A stretch of DNA of 64,000 nucleotides from Roseovarius pacificus (GCF_900142665.1 NZ_FRBR01000002.1:1-64000), one strand, 5' to 3'. Shown: positions 26,069 through 35,760, counted from the stretch's first letter. Translations and numbers: made by a program. The notes: generated from the letters alone by a model not told the origin.

Positions 26069-28579
26069 ATGATGAATCTCGCAGAATACCGCCGCACCGC
26101 CTCGCGCCTCGCCGATTACCTGCCCTGGGTGGCGCTGGTCGGGGAGGGCGTGGTCCTCAACAAGGACGGCTCGTTTCAGAGGACGGCGAAGTTTCGGGGG
26201 CCTGATCTCGACAGTGCCGTTGCGGCCGAACTGGTTGCGGTCGCCGGGCGACTGAACAACGCTTTCCGCCGCCTCGGTTCCGGGTGGGCGATCTTCGTGG
26301 AAGCACAGCGCTCTGAGGCCGCGACCTATCCGGTAAGCATCTTCCCGGATGCGGCTTCCGCGCTGGTCGATGCCGAGCGCAAGGCCGATTTCGAGGAGGA
26401 GGGGAGCCATTTCGTATCCGGCTATTTCCTGACGCTCCTCTGGCTTCCGCCTGCCGAGGACGCGGCACGCTCAGAATCCTGGCTCTACGAGGGCCGCGAA
26501 ACCTCGGGCGTGAACCCCTGGGAACAGGTGCACGGCTTCATCGACCGTACCGATCGCGTGCTGGCGCTGCTCGACGGTTTCATGCCGGACTGCCACTGGC
26601 TCGATGACACGGCTACGCTGACCTACCTGCATTCAACGATTTCGACCAACCGGCATCGCGTGCGCGTGCCCGAGGTGCCGGTCTATCTCGACGCTCTCTT
26701 GCCCGACCAGCCGCTGGCCGGTGGGCTGGAGCCGCGCCTGGGCAATCATCATCTCCGCGTCCTGACGATCACCGGCTTTCCCGGCGCCACGACCCCGGGC
26801 CTGCTCGACGAGTTGAACCGCCTGGCCTTTCCCTATCGCTGGTCAACCCGGGCCATTCTCATGGACAAGCTGGATGCGACGAAGCTGCTGACCCGGATAC
26901 GCCGCCAGTGGTTTGCCAAGCGTAAGTCCATCGCTGCGATCCTCAAGGAGGTGATGACCAACGAGCAATCCGCGCTGGTCGATACCGATGCTGCGAACAA
27001 GGCCGCTGATGCGGACATGGCCCTGCAGGAACTCGGCGCTGATGTGGCAGGCATGGCCTATGTCACGGCCACGATCACGGTCTGGGACGAGGACGTCCGC
27101 CGCGCTGACGAGAAACTGCGGCTGGTCGAGAAGATCGTCCAGTCCCGCGATTTCAGCGTCATGGTCGAGACGGTCAACGCCGTCGATGCCTGGCTCGGAA
27201 GTCTGCCCGGCCATGCCTATGCCAATGTCCGCCAGCCACCGATCAGCACATTGAATCTCGCCCATATGATCCCGCTCTCGGCGGTCTGGGCGGGGCCGGA
27301 AAAGGATGAGCATTTCGGCGACGCTCCGTTGCTCTACGCCAGGACCGAAGGCTCCACCCCGTTCCGGTTTTCTCTGCATGTCGGGGATGTCGGGCACACC
27401 CTGGTCGTCGGCCCGACCGGCGCGGGCAAATCCGTGTTGCTGGCGCTGATGGCGCTTCAGTTCCGGCGGTATCCGCGCAGCCAGGTCTTCGCCTTCGACT
27501 TCGGCGGCTCGATCCGCGCCACCGCGCTTTCCATGGGCGGTGACTGGCATGACCTCGGCGGAGAGCTGACCGACGCGGCCGACACCTCCGTATCGCTACA
27601 GCCGCTGGCCTGTATCCACGAGACCTCCGAGCGCGCCTGGGCGGCTGACTGGATTGTCGCGATCCTCACGCGCGAGAACATCCAGATCACGCCCGATGTG
27701 AAGGAACATATCTGGACGGCACTGACCTCGCTGGCCTCGGCCCCTGTGGGCGAGCGGACCATGACCGGCTTGGCGGTCCTGCTGCAGTCCAACGATCTGA
27801 AGCAGGCACTCCGCGCATACTGCGTGGGTGGACCCTATGGCCGGCTGCTCGATGCCGAGACCGAACGGCTGGGATCGGCGGATGTGCAGGCCTTCGAGAT
27901 CGAGGGGCTGGTGGGAACCGGCGCGGCGCCCGCCGTCCTCTCTTACCTGTTCCACCGGATCGGTGATCGGTTCGACGGACGACCCACGCTGCTCATCATC
28001 GACGAGGGCTGGCTGGCGCTCGATGACGATGCATTCGCGGAGCAGCTCCGCGAGTGGCTGAAGACGCTGAGGAAGAAGAACGCCTCGGTGATCTTCGCGA
28101 CGCAGAGCCTCAGCGACATCGACGGCAGCGCCATCGCGCCTGCGATCATCGAAAGCTGCCCGACGCGACTCCTGCTGCCGAACGAGCGGGCTATCGAGCC
28201 TCAAATCATGGCCATCTATCGCCGCTTCGGCCTCAATGACCGGCAGATCGAGATCCTCGCACGTGCTACGCCCAAGCGCGACTACTACTGCCAGTCGCGG
28301 CGCGGCAACCGGCTGTTCGAGCTGGGTCTCAGCGACGTTGGGCTCGCGCTCTGCGCGGCTTCCGCCAAATCGGATCAGGCGCTGATCGCCGAGATCTGCG
28401 CTGAGCACGGCCGAGACGGGTTCCTCGTCGCCTGGCTGAAAGCACATGGCCTCGATTGGGCCGCCGAGCTGATCCCCGACCTCACCAATCTCGCCATCGA
28501 CGCAGAGGGGGTTTCTCAGGCCACCGCTGTTGTTGAGGACGCCGACATCGACCTTGAAGAAGAGGAAGTCACACCATGA
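26069..28579 (+). CDS. trbE: Conjugal transfer ATPase TrbE (VirB4-like)
   Basis: An 836-residue VirB4-family ATPase, the largest motor of the mating-pair-formation system. An N-terminal CagE/TrbE domain begins with MNLAEYRRTASRLADYLPW. Walker A is GPTGAGKSVLLALM near residue 450, and Walker B LLIIDEGWLALDDDAF near residue 640, followed by the FATQSLSDID motif. Length is normal for the family. Six bases separate it from trbD, and it overlaps trbJ by four. No frameshift is visible. Confidence 0.95.
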   Translation: MMNLAEYRRTASRLADYLPWVALVGEGVVLNKDGSFQRTAKFRGPDLDSAVAAELVAVAGRLNNAFRRLGSGWAIFVEAQRSEAATYPVSIFPDAASALVDAERKADFEEEGSHFVSGYFLTLLWLPPAEDAARSESWLYEGRETSGVNPWEQVHGFIDRTDRVLALLDGFMPDCHWLDDTATLTYLHSTISTNRHRVRVPEVPVYLDALLPDQPLAGGLEPRLGNHHLRVLTITGFPGATTPGLLDELNRLAFPYRWSTRAILMDKLDATKLLTRIRRQWFAKRKSIAAILKEVMTNEQSALVDTDAANKAADADMALQELGADVAGMAYVTATITVWDEDVRRADEKLRLVEKIVQSRDFSVMVETVNAVDAWLGSLPGHAYANVRQPPISTLNLAHMIPLSAVWAGPEKDEHFGDAPLLYARTEGSTPFRFSLHVGDVGHTLVVGPTGAGKSVLLALMALQFRRYPRSQVFAFDFGGSIRATALSMGGDWHDLGGELTDAADTSVSLQPLACIHETSERAWAADWIVAILTRENIQITPDVKEHIWTALTSLASAPVGERTMTGLAVLLQSNDLKQALRAYCVGGPYGRLLDAETERLGSADVQAFEIEGLVGTGAAPAVLSYLFHRIGDRFDGRPTLLIIDEGWLALDDDAFAEQLREWLKTLRKKNASVIFATQSLSDIDGSAIAPAIIESCPTRLLLPNERAIEPQIMAIYRRFGLNDRQIEILARATPKRDYYCQSRRGNRLFELGLSDVGLALCAASAKSDQALIAEICAEHGRDGFLVAWLKAHGLDWAAELIPDLTNLAIDAEGVSQATAVVEDADIDLEEEEVTP

Positions 28580-29358
28580 CACGCAAGATTACGTTTCGGT
28601 CCGCTGGCACGTCGCTGCTTGCCCTCGCGCTGGCGATGCCCATCGCCATGTCGCCCATCGCAGCGCCGCCCGCGCACGCGTTCTTCGGTATCGGCGGCGG
28701 GCCATTCATCGTCTACGACCCGACCAACCATGCCGAGAATCTCCTGACGGCGGCGCGCGCTTTGGAGCAGATCAACAACCAGATCGCACAGCTCCAGAAC
28801 GAAGCGCAGATGCTGATCAACCAGGCGCGCAATCTCGCCAACCTGCCGTATTCCGCGCTCCAGCAGATCCAGCAGAACGTCAGCCGCACGCAACAACTCC
28901 TGGCCCAGGCGCAGAACGTCGCCTTCGATGTGCAGAGCATCGACCAGATGTTCCAGCAGGATTATGGCAACCTTTCTCTGACGGCGACCGACCAGCAAAT
29001 GATCGCCGAGGCCCGGTCCCGTTGGGAGAACACCGTCGGCGGCCTCCAGGATGCCATGCGCGTGCAGGCAGGTGTCGTCGGCAATATCGATGCCAACCGC
29101 GCAGAGATGTCCGCGCTTGTGGGGCAGAGCCAGAATGCGGTCGGTGCTCTGCAGGCCACGCAGGCAGGTAATCAGCTCCTTGCACTGCAATCGCAGCAGC
29201 TCTCCGACCTGATCGCGGTGATCTCGGCAAACGGCCGCGCCAACGCGCTGACCGAGGCCGAGCGTGCCACCGCCGCCGAACAGGGCCGCATCCAGCGCGA
29301 GCGCTTCCTGACGCCGGGCTCGGGCTACCAGCCCGGCAATGCGCAGATGTTCAACTGA
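28576..29358 (+). CDS. trbJ: Conjugal transfer protein TrbJ (VirB5-like)
   Basis: A 260-residue exported protein. A signal peptide (SLLALALAMPIAMSPIAAPPAHA) is followed by FFGIGGGPFIVYDPTNHAEN, the conserved start of mature TrbJ, and then a long helical, glutamine-rich segment (residues about 55-200) suggesting coiled coil. In related systems it is a minor pilus component or adhesin and may affect entry exclusion. It overlaps trbE by four bases. Confidence 0.9.
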   Translation: MTRKITFRSAGTSLLALALAMPIAMSPIAAPPAHAFFGIGGGPFIVYDPTNHAENLLTAARALEQINNQIAQLQNEAQMLINQARNLANLPYSALQQIQQNVSRTQQLLAQAQNVAFDVQSIDQMFQQDYGNLSLTATDQQMIAEARSRWENTVGGLQDAMRVQAGVVGNIDANRAEMSALVGQSQNAVGALQATQAGNQLLALQSQQLSDLIAVISANGRANALTEAERATAAEQGRIQRERFLTPGSGYQPGNAQMFN

Positions 29359-29375
29359 GGCCGGGAGGGGCGACG

Positions 29376-29663
29376 ATGGAGGGGAAGGTGCTGGCCCGGA
29401 TCGCGGCCATCGCGTTCGTGGCGATCGCGATCACAGCCACGGTGATCGAGATGACACGCGAGGAAGCTCCCGTGCCGGCCAGCACCGCGCCCGCGCTCCA
29501 GCCGTCTACCGATCCTCTCCGCGCGACGCTGCGCCGGTGCCAGCAGCTTGGCGAGGCCTCTTCCAGCAATGCCGATTGCCTAGCCGCCTGGGCCGAGAGC
29601 CGTGACCGGTTCCTCGGTCGGACGCCTGCACACGAAGCGCCGCAGCGTCCGGGAGATCAGTGA
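29376..29663 (+). CDS. trbK: Putative entry-exclusion protein TrbK-alt
   Basis: A 95-residue protein with one N-terminal membrane segment (IAAIAFVAIAITATVIEM) and a small periplasmic domain carrying the family pattern RCQQLGEA...DCLAAWAESRDRFLG with two cysteines. This matches the TrbK-alt proteins found between trbJ and trbL in alphaproteobacterial elements. The proposed function is surface or entry exclusion, preventing redundant transfer; it is not proven for this subgroup. Confidence 0.85.
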   Translation: MEGKVLARIAAIAFVAIAITATVIEMTREEAPVPASTAPALQPSTDPLRATLRRCQQLGEASSSNADCLAAWAESRDRFLGRTPAHEAPQRPGDQ

Positions 29664-29666
29664 GCC

Positions 29667-31019
29667 ATGGGTGGAACCGGCGTCATCGACAACTTTCTGG
29701 GCATCTTCACCAGCTATATCGACAGCGGGTTTGGGCTGCTCGGCGGCGAGGTGGCCTTCATAGCCACCACGCTGATCGTGATCGACGTGACGCTGGCGGC
29801 CTTGTTCTGGGCCTGGGGCGCCGATGACGACATCATCGCCCGGCTGGTGAAGAAGACGCTCTTCGTCGGGGTCTTCGCCTATATCATCTCCAACTGGAAC
29901 AACCTCGCCCGCATCGTCTTCGAGAGCTTCGCGGGCCTCGGTCTGATGGCCTCGGGCACCGGGTTTTCCGCCGCCGATCTTCTGCGCCCCGGCCGCGTGG
30001 CCCAGACCGGGCTCGAGGCCGGACGACCGCTGCTCGAGAGCATCTCCGATCTGATGGGCTGGGTCGCGGTCTTCGAGAACCTCGTCCAGATCCTCTGCCT
30101 GTTCTTCGCCTGGGCGCTGGTGATCCTCGCCTTCTTCATCCTTGCGGTTCAGCTCTTCGTTACCCTGATCGAGTTCAAGCTCACGACTCTCGCGGGCTTC
30201 GTGCTGATCCCCTTCGGCCTCTTCGGCAAGACCGCCTTCATGGCCGAGCGCGTGCTTGGCAACGTCATCTCGTCCGGCATCAAGGTTCTGGTCCTCGCCG
30301 TGATCATCGGCATCGGATCGACGCTCTTCGGTCAGTTCACCGCAGGCTTCGGCGGCGTGACGCCGACCATCGATGATGCCATGGCGATTGTTCTGGCTGC
30401 CCTGTCTCTGCTGGGCCTTGGTATCTTCGGCCCCGGCATCGCCTCGGGTCTGGTGTCCGGCGGGCCGCAACTCAGCGCGGGGGCGGCCATAGGCACCGGC
30501 CTTGCCGTTGGTGGCGCTGCGATCGGGGCCGGAGGGGCGAGCATGCTGGCAGCACGCGGAGCCGGGTCCGCGCTCTCCGGTGGTGCCGCCCTCGCACGCG
30601 GCGGCGCCACCGCGGCGGGCGCTGCCTCGAGCGCCTACACGCTCGGCTCGATGGGCGGAGGTGGTCTCTCCGGCGGGTTGGCTGGTGTGGCCCGCGCCGG
30701 GGCCGCTGCCGCGGCATCACCACTCAAGAAGGCCTCCTCTCGCGCGGCGGGCGGCATCCAGTCCAGCTACGCCGAGGGCGTCAAGGGCGGTGTTGCGGCG
30801 ACGGGCGGAACCACCTCGATGGGCACGGTCGGCAGCGCGGCATCCGAGCCTGGCAGCTCCGGCCCGTCCGCCTCCGATGGCCCGCCAGCCTGGGCGAAGC
30901 GCATGCGCCATAGCCAGGCCGTGAGCCACGGGGTGCGCGCCGCCGCCCATGCCGTCCGGTCGGGCGACAGCCATGGCTCGGCCTCCTCCGTCAATCTCTC
31001 CGAAAGGGATCGCTCATGA
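29667..31019 (+). CDS. trbL: Conjugal transfer protein TrbL (VirB6-like)
   Basis: A 450-residue polytopic inner-membrane protein. The N-terminal two-thirds holds about six hydrophobic segments, including VIDNFLGIFTSYIDSGFGLL and FVLIPFGLFGKTAFMAERVL, typical of TrbL. The C-terminal 150 residues are low-complexity, rich in Gly, Ala and Ser, as in other TrbL proteins, and are probably cytoplasmic and disordered. It overlaps trbF by four bases. Confidence 0.92.
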   Translation: MGGTGVIDNFLGIFTSYIDSGFGLLGGEVAFIATTLIVIDVTLAALFWAWGADDDIIARLVKKTLFVGVFAYIISNWNNLARIVFESFAGLGLMASGTGFSAADLLRPGRVAQTGLEAGRPLLESISDLMGWVAVFENLVQILCLFFAWALVILAFFILAVQLFVTLIEFKLTTLAGFVLIPFGLFGKTAFMAERVLGNVISSGIKVLVLAVIIGIGSTLFGQFTAGFGGVTPTIDDAMAIVLAALSLLGLGIFGPGIASGLVSGGPQLSAGAAIGTGLAVGGAAIGAGGASMLAARGAGSALSGGAALARGGATAAGAASSAYTLGSMGGGGLSGGLAGVARAGAAAAASPLKKASSRAAGGIQSSYAEGVKGGVAATGGTTSMGTVGSAASEPGSSGPSASDGPPAWAKRMRHSQAVSHGVRAAAHAVRSGDSHGSASSVNLSERDRS

Positions 31020-31705
31020 ACCTCTTCAGGCGTTCCGCCACGCATTATGGCAAGACACCTCAGCCAGAGACGCCCTACCAGAGGGCCGCGCAGGTCTGGG
31101 ACGAGCGCATCGGTTCCGCCCGCGTTCAGGCCCGCAACTGGCGGTACATGGCTTTCGGTAGCCTGATCCTTGCGGCGGGTTTTGCTGGCGCCCTGGTCTG
31201 GCAATCCGCACGCGGCACGGTAGTGCCCTGGGTCGTTCAGGTCGATGCGCTCGGCGAGGCCCAGGCGGTCGCGCCAGCCTCCGCCGATTACGAACCAACC
31301 GATCCGCAGATCGCCTTCCATCTCGGCCGCTTCATCGAACAGGTCCGATCGATTCCGGCCGATCCGATCATCGTGCGGCAGAACTGGCTGCGCGCCTATG
31401 AGTTCACCACGGATCGAGGCGCGGCCGCTCTCAACGACTTCGCCCGCGCCAACGATCCGTTCGCACGCGTCGGTCGTCAACAGATCGCCGTCGAGGTGTC
31501 CTCTGTCATTCGGGCCTCGCCGGGATCTTTCCGCGTCGCCTGGACCGAGCGCCACTACGAGAACGGCCAGCTTTCCACGACCGAGCGCTGGACCGCGATC
31601 CTGACCGTCGTGATCCAGACGCCGCGCAGCGCCGAGCGCCTGCGCGCCAATCCCCTCGGTATCTACGTCAATGCGATCTCCTGGTCGCGGGAGATGAGCC
31701 AATGA
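31016..31705 (+). CDS. trbF: Conjugal transfer protein TrbF (VirB8-like)
   Basis: A 229-residue bitopic protein: a short cytoplasmic N-terminus with TPYQRAAQVWDERIGSAR, one membrane helix (MAFGSLILAAGFAGALVW) and a periplasmic VirB8-like domain with RTWIGQ-equivalent sequence (ERHYENGQL...TERWTAILTVV). It forms part of the inner-membrane scaffold of the conjugation channel. Four-base overlaps bind it to both trbL and trbG. Confidence 0.92.
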   Translation: MNLFRRSATHYGKTPQPETPYQRAAQVWDERIGSARVQARNWRYMAFGSLILAAGFAGALVWQSARGTVVPWVVQVDALGEAQAVAPASADYEPTDPQIAFHLGRFIEQVRSIPADPIIVRQNWLRAYEFTTDRGAAALNDFARANDPFARVGRQQIAVEVSSVIRASPGSFRVAWTERHYENGQLSTTERWTAILTVVIQTPRSAERLRANPLGIYVNAISWSREMSQ

Positions 31706-32730
31706 CTGAACAGCGTTTCTTTGAGACCAAGTCTCCGATGGTCGGTGCGCCTGCGTTGGTGGCCCTGCTGCTATCCGCATCCATGCTGGCGGGGTGCGCC
31801 AGTAACCCGGTACCGGAATTCAGCTACGACGAGTCCGTGCCGCCGCTGCCCAATCCGCCCGCCTCGGCTGCCGAGGAACGCCCTCGGCCCTTGCACACGC
31901 CGCCGGTCTGGACAGTGGCGCATGGCGGAGCGGCGGCAGGCACACCGACCGGACGTATTGAAAACGCCAATGCCGCCGCCCGGATCGAACCGCGCCGCGA
32001 GGGCTATTACAATGCGATCCAGATCTATCCCTGGTCGGAAGGCGCCCTCTATCAGGTCTATGCCGCGCCGGGTCAGATCACCAACATCGCATTGGAGCCG
32101 GGCGAGCGCCTGACCGGCGCGGGCCCGATCGCCGCGGGGGATACCACGCGCTGGATCATCGGCGACACGGAGAGCGGGTCCGGATCCACCGCCCGCGTCC
32201 ACATCCTCGTCAAACCGACGCGGGACGACATCTCGACCAATCTGGTGATCAGCACTGACAGGCGGGTGTATACGATCGAGCTGCGTGCACGCGAGGCGCT
32301 CTACATGCCCTCGGTCGCCTGGGCCTATCCGGCAGCGCCGCGTGGTGGGCAACAGGCCGTGGCAACCGCGCCGACCATCCCGGCACCATCGGCCCGCAAT
32401 CATCGTTACGGCTTGCAGATTCAGGGTGAGAGTCCGCCCTGGCGCCCGGTTTCCGTCTTCGACGACGGCCGCCGTGTCTATGTCGTCTTCCCGGCTGGCA
32501 TCGCGCAGGGCGAGATGCCGCCGCTTTTCGTGCTCGGCGCCGACGGAGACCCGCAGATCGTCAACAGCCGCATTCACCGGAACGTGCTGATCGTGGATCG
32601 CCTCTTCGGCGCCGCCGAGCTTCGGCTGGGGGCAGGAGGCCGCCAGCAGGTGGTCCGGATCGTGCGCATGGAGGAGCGCGAGGCGAATGCGCAACCTGAG
32701 GGGGATGCGCGAAGGGGAGGGGCGTCATGA
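31702..32730 (+). CDS. trbG: Conjugal transfer outer-membrane-complex protein TrbG (VirB9-like)
   Basis: A 342-residue VirB9-family protein with a lipoprotein signal: a hydrophobic stretch ending in the lipobox LAGC (cysteine near residue 32). The periplasmic body has the family stretches GAYNAIQ-like (EGYYNAIQIYPWSEGALYQV) and the C-terminal PVSVFDDGRRVYVVFP-like strand that pairs with TrbI. It should sit in the outer-membrane core complex. It overlaps both neighbours by four bases. Confidence 0.92.
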   Translation: MTEQRFFETKSPMVGAPALVALLLSASMLAGCASNPVPEFSYDESVPPLPNPPASAAEERPRPLHTPPVWTVAHGGAAAGTPTGRIENANAAARIEPRREGYYNAIQIYPWSEGALYQVYAAPGQITNIALEPGERLTGAGPIAAGDTTRWIIGDTESGSGSTARVHILVKPTRDDISTNLVISTDRRVYTIELRAREALYMPSVAWAYPAAPRGGQQAVATAPTIPAPSARNHRYGLQIQGESPPWRPVSVFDDGRRVYVVFPAGIAQGEMPPLFVLGADGDPQIVNSRIHRNVLIVDRLFGAAELRLGAGGRQQVVRIVRMEEREANAQPEGDARRGGAS

Positions 32731-33848
32731 GTGACACCGATCCTGCAGCTCCGATGCGTCTGCGTCCCGATCCGCCGCGCGTGACCAGGCTGTCGCGCAA
32801 GGTTCTGGCCGGTGCCGGAGCTCTCGCGCTGTTCGGCATCGGGGGTGCTATGATCTATGCGCTCCAGACCCGTGAGGCCGGGCCGGGAGGCGGAGAACTC
32901 TATTCCATCGACAACCGACCGGCCGCGGACGGCCTGGAAGGGTTGCCCTCCGACTATACCGGACCGGTTCTGGGACCCGCACTGCCCGGTGACCTCGGGC
33001 GGCCGATCCTCGACGCGCAGGAGCGGGGAGTGCCCGTGACCCCGCCGCCGATTGTCGGCCCGACCGTCGATCCGGAAGCGGAGCGCCGCAGGGCAGAGGA
33101 GGAAACCGCGCGTCTGAGCGGTGTCTTCTTCCAGACGGCATCTGGCAGGGCAACGACGGCCGGGGTCGGCGTGAACCTTCCGGGCCTGGGGGGCTCCGAG
33201 CAAACTGAGGGGAACCGGCATACGGCTTTCCTCAACGATCAGGTGGATCGGCAGACCGTCGCATCGGATCGCATTCAGCCGCCAGCCTCGCCGTACATCC
33301 TTCAGGCGGGAGCTGTGATTCCGGCCGCGCTCATCACCGGCATTCGCTCCGATCTCCCGGGGCAGATCACCGCGCAGGTCACCGAGAATGTCTATGACAG
33401 CCCGACCGGATCACTGCTATTGATCCCACAAGGAACCCGCATCATCGGCCAATACGATGACGGAGTGACGTTCGGCCAACGCCGCGTGCTGTTGGTCTGG
33501 AACCGCCTGATCCTTCCCGGTGGCCGATCCATCGTTCTCGAACGTCTGCCAGGCGCGGATGCGAGCGGCTATGCCGGCCTCGAAGATGGCGTGGACTATC
33601 ACTGGTGGGATCTGATGCGCGCGGCGGGTCTGTCCACGCTGCTCGCGATCGGCGCGGACCTCGCCACCGATGATGAAGACCGTCTGGTCGAGGCGATCCG
33701 CGATGGCGCGGTGGATACAATTAACCAGGCCGGCCAGCAGATCGTCGAGCGTCAGTTGCAGGTCGCGCCGACACTGACCATCCGTCCGGGATTCCCGGTC
33801 AGGATCATCGTCACCCGCGATCTGGTATTCGAACCCGCAGGAGATTGA
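32727..33848 (+). CDS. trbI: Conjugal transfer protein TrbI (VirB10-like)
   Basis: A 373-residue energy-sensing scaffold protein spanning both membranes. A cytoplasmic proline-rich start is followed by one membrane helix (residues about 27-46), a disordered proline-rich periplasmic linker, and the VirB10 barrel domain: ILQAGAVIPAALITGIRSDLPG, LIPQGTRIIGQYD and the C-terminal RPGFPVRIIVTRDLVF. It is the last structural gene of the operon, followed by the DUF2274 gene. Confidence 0.93.
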   Translation: MSDTDPAAPMRLRPDPPRVTRLSRKVLAGAGALALFGIGGAMIYALQTREAGPGGGELYSIDNRPAADGLEGLPSDYTGPVLGPALPGDLGRPILDAQERGVPVTPPPIVGPTVDPEAERRRAEEETARLSGVFFQTASGRATTAGVGVNLPGLGGSEQTEGNRHTAFLNDQVDRQTVASDRIQPPASPYILQAGAVIPAALITGIRSDLPGQITAQVTENVYDSPTGSLLLIPQGTRIIGQYDDGVTFGQRRVLLVWNRLILPGGRSIVLERLPGADASGYAGLEDGVDYHWWDLMRAAGLSTLLAIGADLATDDEDRLVEAIRDGAVDTINQAGQQIVERQLQVAPTLTIRPGFPVRIIVTRDLVFEPAGD

Positions 33849-33850
33849 TC

Positions 33851-34090
33851 ATGTCGAAACTCAAGCTTGGACCTCTGCCCGATGACAAGCCGGTTAAGGT
33901 GACTGTGGAATTGCCCGCGTCCGTTCATTGTGATCTGGTCGCCTATGCCGAAATCCTCGCCCGTGATAGCGGCCAGGCCGCCGCCGACCCTTTCCGGCTG
34001 ATCGTGCCGATGCTGGAGCGGTTCATGGCCACGGATCGCGGGTTTGCGAAGGCGCGGCGTGCGGCTCAAATCCACAGAGGTGCTCACTGA
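33851..34090 (+). CDS. DUF2274 family protein
   Basis: A 79-residue protein starting SKLKLGPLPDDKPVKVTVEL, the conserved beginning of DUF2274 proteins that sit immediately downstream of trbI in many alphaproteobacterial conjugative elements. The family has no known biochemical function. Ribbon-helix-helix-like features (an N-terminal strand followed by helices) hint at a DNA-binding regulator, but this is inference. Its 3' end overlaps the frameshifted, antisense LysR gene. Confidence 0.85.
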   Translation: MSKLKLGPLPDDKPVKVTVELPASVHCDLVAYAEILARDSGQAAADPFRLIVPMLERFMATDRGFAKARRAAQIHRGAH

Positions 34091-35002
34091 TAGCCGCGCT
34101 TCTTTCCCCCCCTGCTTTTGTCCTCGCCATGCTCAGAAGACGCCTGAACGCGGGGTTGTCGTTATTCGGCGACCAGATTGCAGAAAATGGAAGGCGCTCG
34201 CCCTTGATCGGTCGAAAGACCACTCCCGGATGGGTCGTCACTGTCATTGCCTCGCTGACCACGGTCAAACCTCGCCCAATGGCAACCAATGACAGCAGGT
34301 TATCTCGACTTACGGACTGCACATGTATGTCAGGGTGCCAACTGAGCTCTGCCAGCTTCCTCACCAGATGTCATAGATCTCTTGGCCCGGCGCTGTTTCG
34401 CTGACCATGAAAGCCTCGCCGCTAAGCTCGCGCCAGTCGACTGCTGTCCGGATGGCTAACTCATGGCGTTCAGGCAGGACAACGAAAACACCTTCCGACC
34501 ACATCAATGCGCTGTCGCAATCTTGCCAGGTTCGGGTTCCGGTTAGGAAAGCGACGTCGAGTTTGAGCCCGCGAATGGCAGCGACGTGTTCTTCCGGGTT
34601 TCCATCGATCAATTCGATCTGCACATGATTTTGCTGCTCCCCGAAGGAGCGCAGCAATTCGGCCAGAAAGCCCGAGGCAATCGATGAATAAATGCCGACT
34701 CTTATACGGCCGTTTTCCGATCTGCCAAGTGCCGCCATCGCGTGCAAGCTCTCATCAAGCCCGCGAATTATCTGACGTGCGCGAGGTAGAAATTGTTGCC
34801 CGGCGCGGTTTAGGGTCACACCGCTTCGATGACGGTGGAACAAGGATGTTCCGAGGCGATCTTCGAGATCGCAGATGCATCGACTGATTGATGACTGCTG
34901 GACACCCATCGTGCTTCCAGCTTTTCGGAAACTTCCATGATCGGCTGCATTAACGAAGCACCGCAGGTGCCGAAACTCAATGTCACGTGCTCTCCTTTTC
35001 AT
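34023..35002 (-). pseudogene. LysR-type regulator, disrupted by a single-base frameshift
   Basis: Two adjacent frames together make a complete LysR-type regulator. The first (35002 down to 34361) holds the helix-turn-helix (FRKAGSTMGVQQSSISRCICDLEDRLG) and the start of the effector domain, then stops after GQEIYDIW. The second resumes with RKLAELSWHPDIHVQSVSRD, exactly what the family should show next. Adding one base just before the GGTGAGG at about 34362 restores the frame, so one base has been lost. Related LysR genes (called traR in Tn4371-like elements) accompany trb operons. The C-terminal tail runs into the DUF2274 gene and is probably not original. A sequencing error is the main alternative. 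Confidence 0.75.
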
Positions 35003-35268
35003 CGTGTGTCAACCGCTCGATGCCCCCATAGGTGGGTCTCGCACTCGATCGTGCAGGGTTCTGGTGCCGTGCTTTTGACGAGATCGTTCGTCCATTTTAG
35101 CTATGTGAACTGCTAGGAAGTACTTTTGCGGAAGACCAGTCCCGGGCAACTGCCTTAAGTTCCAACCGGACCTGCATCGCTCTCTCCCGATTGGATTTAG
35201 CCGTCCAAGACTGGAGAAGTGTAGGTCGTCGTGCCGACGGCACAGTGCCGCCGGCACGCCATTTGGCA
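35003..35268. other. Intergenic stretch between LysR pseudogene and Hsp20 operon
   Basis: No gene, repeat or mobile-element end is recognised in these 266 bases. Near 35224-35256 a GC-rich inverted segment (GTGCCGACGGCAC then GTGCCGCCGGCAC) contains two self-complementary stretches; it lies just beyond the 3' end of the Hsp20 operon and may act as a transcription terminator. Confidence 0.35.
35230..35259 (-). terminator. Candidate terminator hairpin(s) after the Hsp20 operon
   Basis: Two nearly palindromic GC-rich blocks, GTGCCGACGGCAC and GTGCCGCCGGCAC, lie side by side about ten bases beyond the stop codon of the last Hsp20 gene. Each can fold by itself, or one can pair with the other. No clear T tract follows, so the terminator assignment is tentative. 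Confidence 0.4.
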
Positions 35269-35760
35269 TCAGGCGTTTTTCACCTCGATGCGCTTGACCT
35301 TGGCCTGCGCCTCCGGGGTCTGCGGCAGCTTGATCGTCAGCACGCCGTTCTTGAAGCTGGCATCGGCCTTCTCACCGTCGACTCCCGGCGGTAGCGGGAT
35401 CGTGCGATAGATCGCGCCATAGCTGCGCTCGGAGAGATAATAGCCCTTCTTCTCCTCCTGCCGCTCGATCTTCTTCTCGCCCTTGATGGTCAGCATGTCG
35501 TCGGTCACGGTGACCTCGATGTCCTTCATTTCCATCCCGGGCAGTTCGATCGATACCTCCACGTGATCTTCGGTCTCGACCACGTCGGATTTCGCCTCGC
35601 CGCCTCCCCAGGTCCAGTCGAAATCGCCGACGCGGTTCCAGAAGCCTTCAAACACACGGTTCATGTCGCGCTGAAGGGTGGCGATGGGGTTCTGGTCATC
35701 ACTTTTCGGGTCGGGCGCATGATCCTTCCGCGCCCAAGGGATCAGGTCCTTGATCTGCAT
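35269..35760 (-). CDS. Small heat-shock protein Hsp20 (copy 1)
   Basis: A 163-residue alpha-crystallin-type chaperone that binds unfolding proteins without ATP. The conserved domain is clear: VVETEDHVEVSIELPGMEMKDIEVTV, the YYLSERSYGAIYRTIPLPPGVD motif and the ASFKNGVLTIKLPQ strand. The N-terminal arm contains WNRVGDFDW. The start ending at 35760 is preferred because AAAGGAGAA lies immediately upstream; an earlier in-frame start at 35793 adds only a basic tail. It is the last gene of a three-Hsp20 operon. Confidence 0.92.
   Translation of the reverse strand: MQIKDLIPWARKDHAPDPKSDDQNPIATLQRDMNRVFEGFWNRVGDFDWTWGGGEAKSDVVETEDHVEVSIELPGMEMKDIEVTVTDDMLTIKGEKKIERQEEKKGYYLSERSYGAIYRTIPLPPGVDGEKADASFKNGVLTIKLPQTPEAQAKVKRIEVKNA

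Noticed and set aside
30332-30974. Minus strand frames opposite the end of trbL
   Set aside because: The region is low-complexity Gly/Ala/Ser coding sequence, which naturally leaves open frames on the other strand; no independent signal exists.
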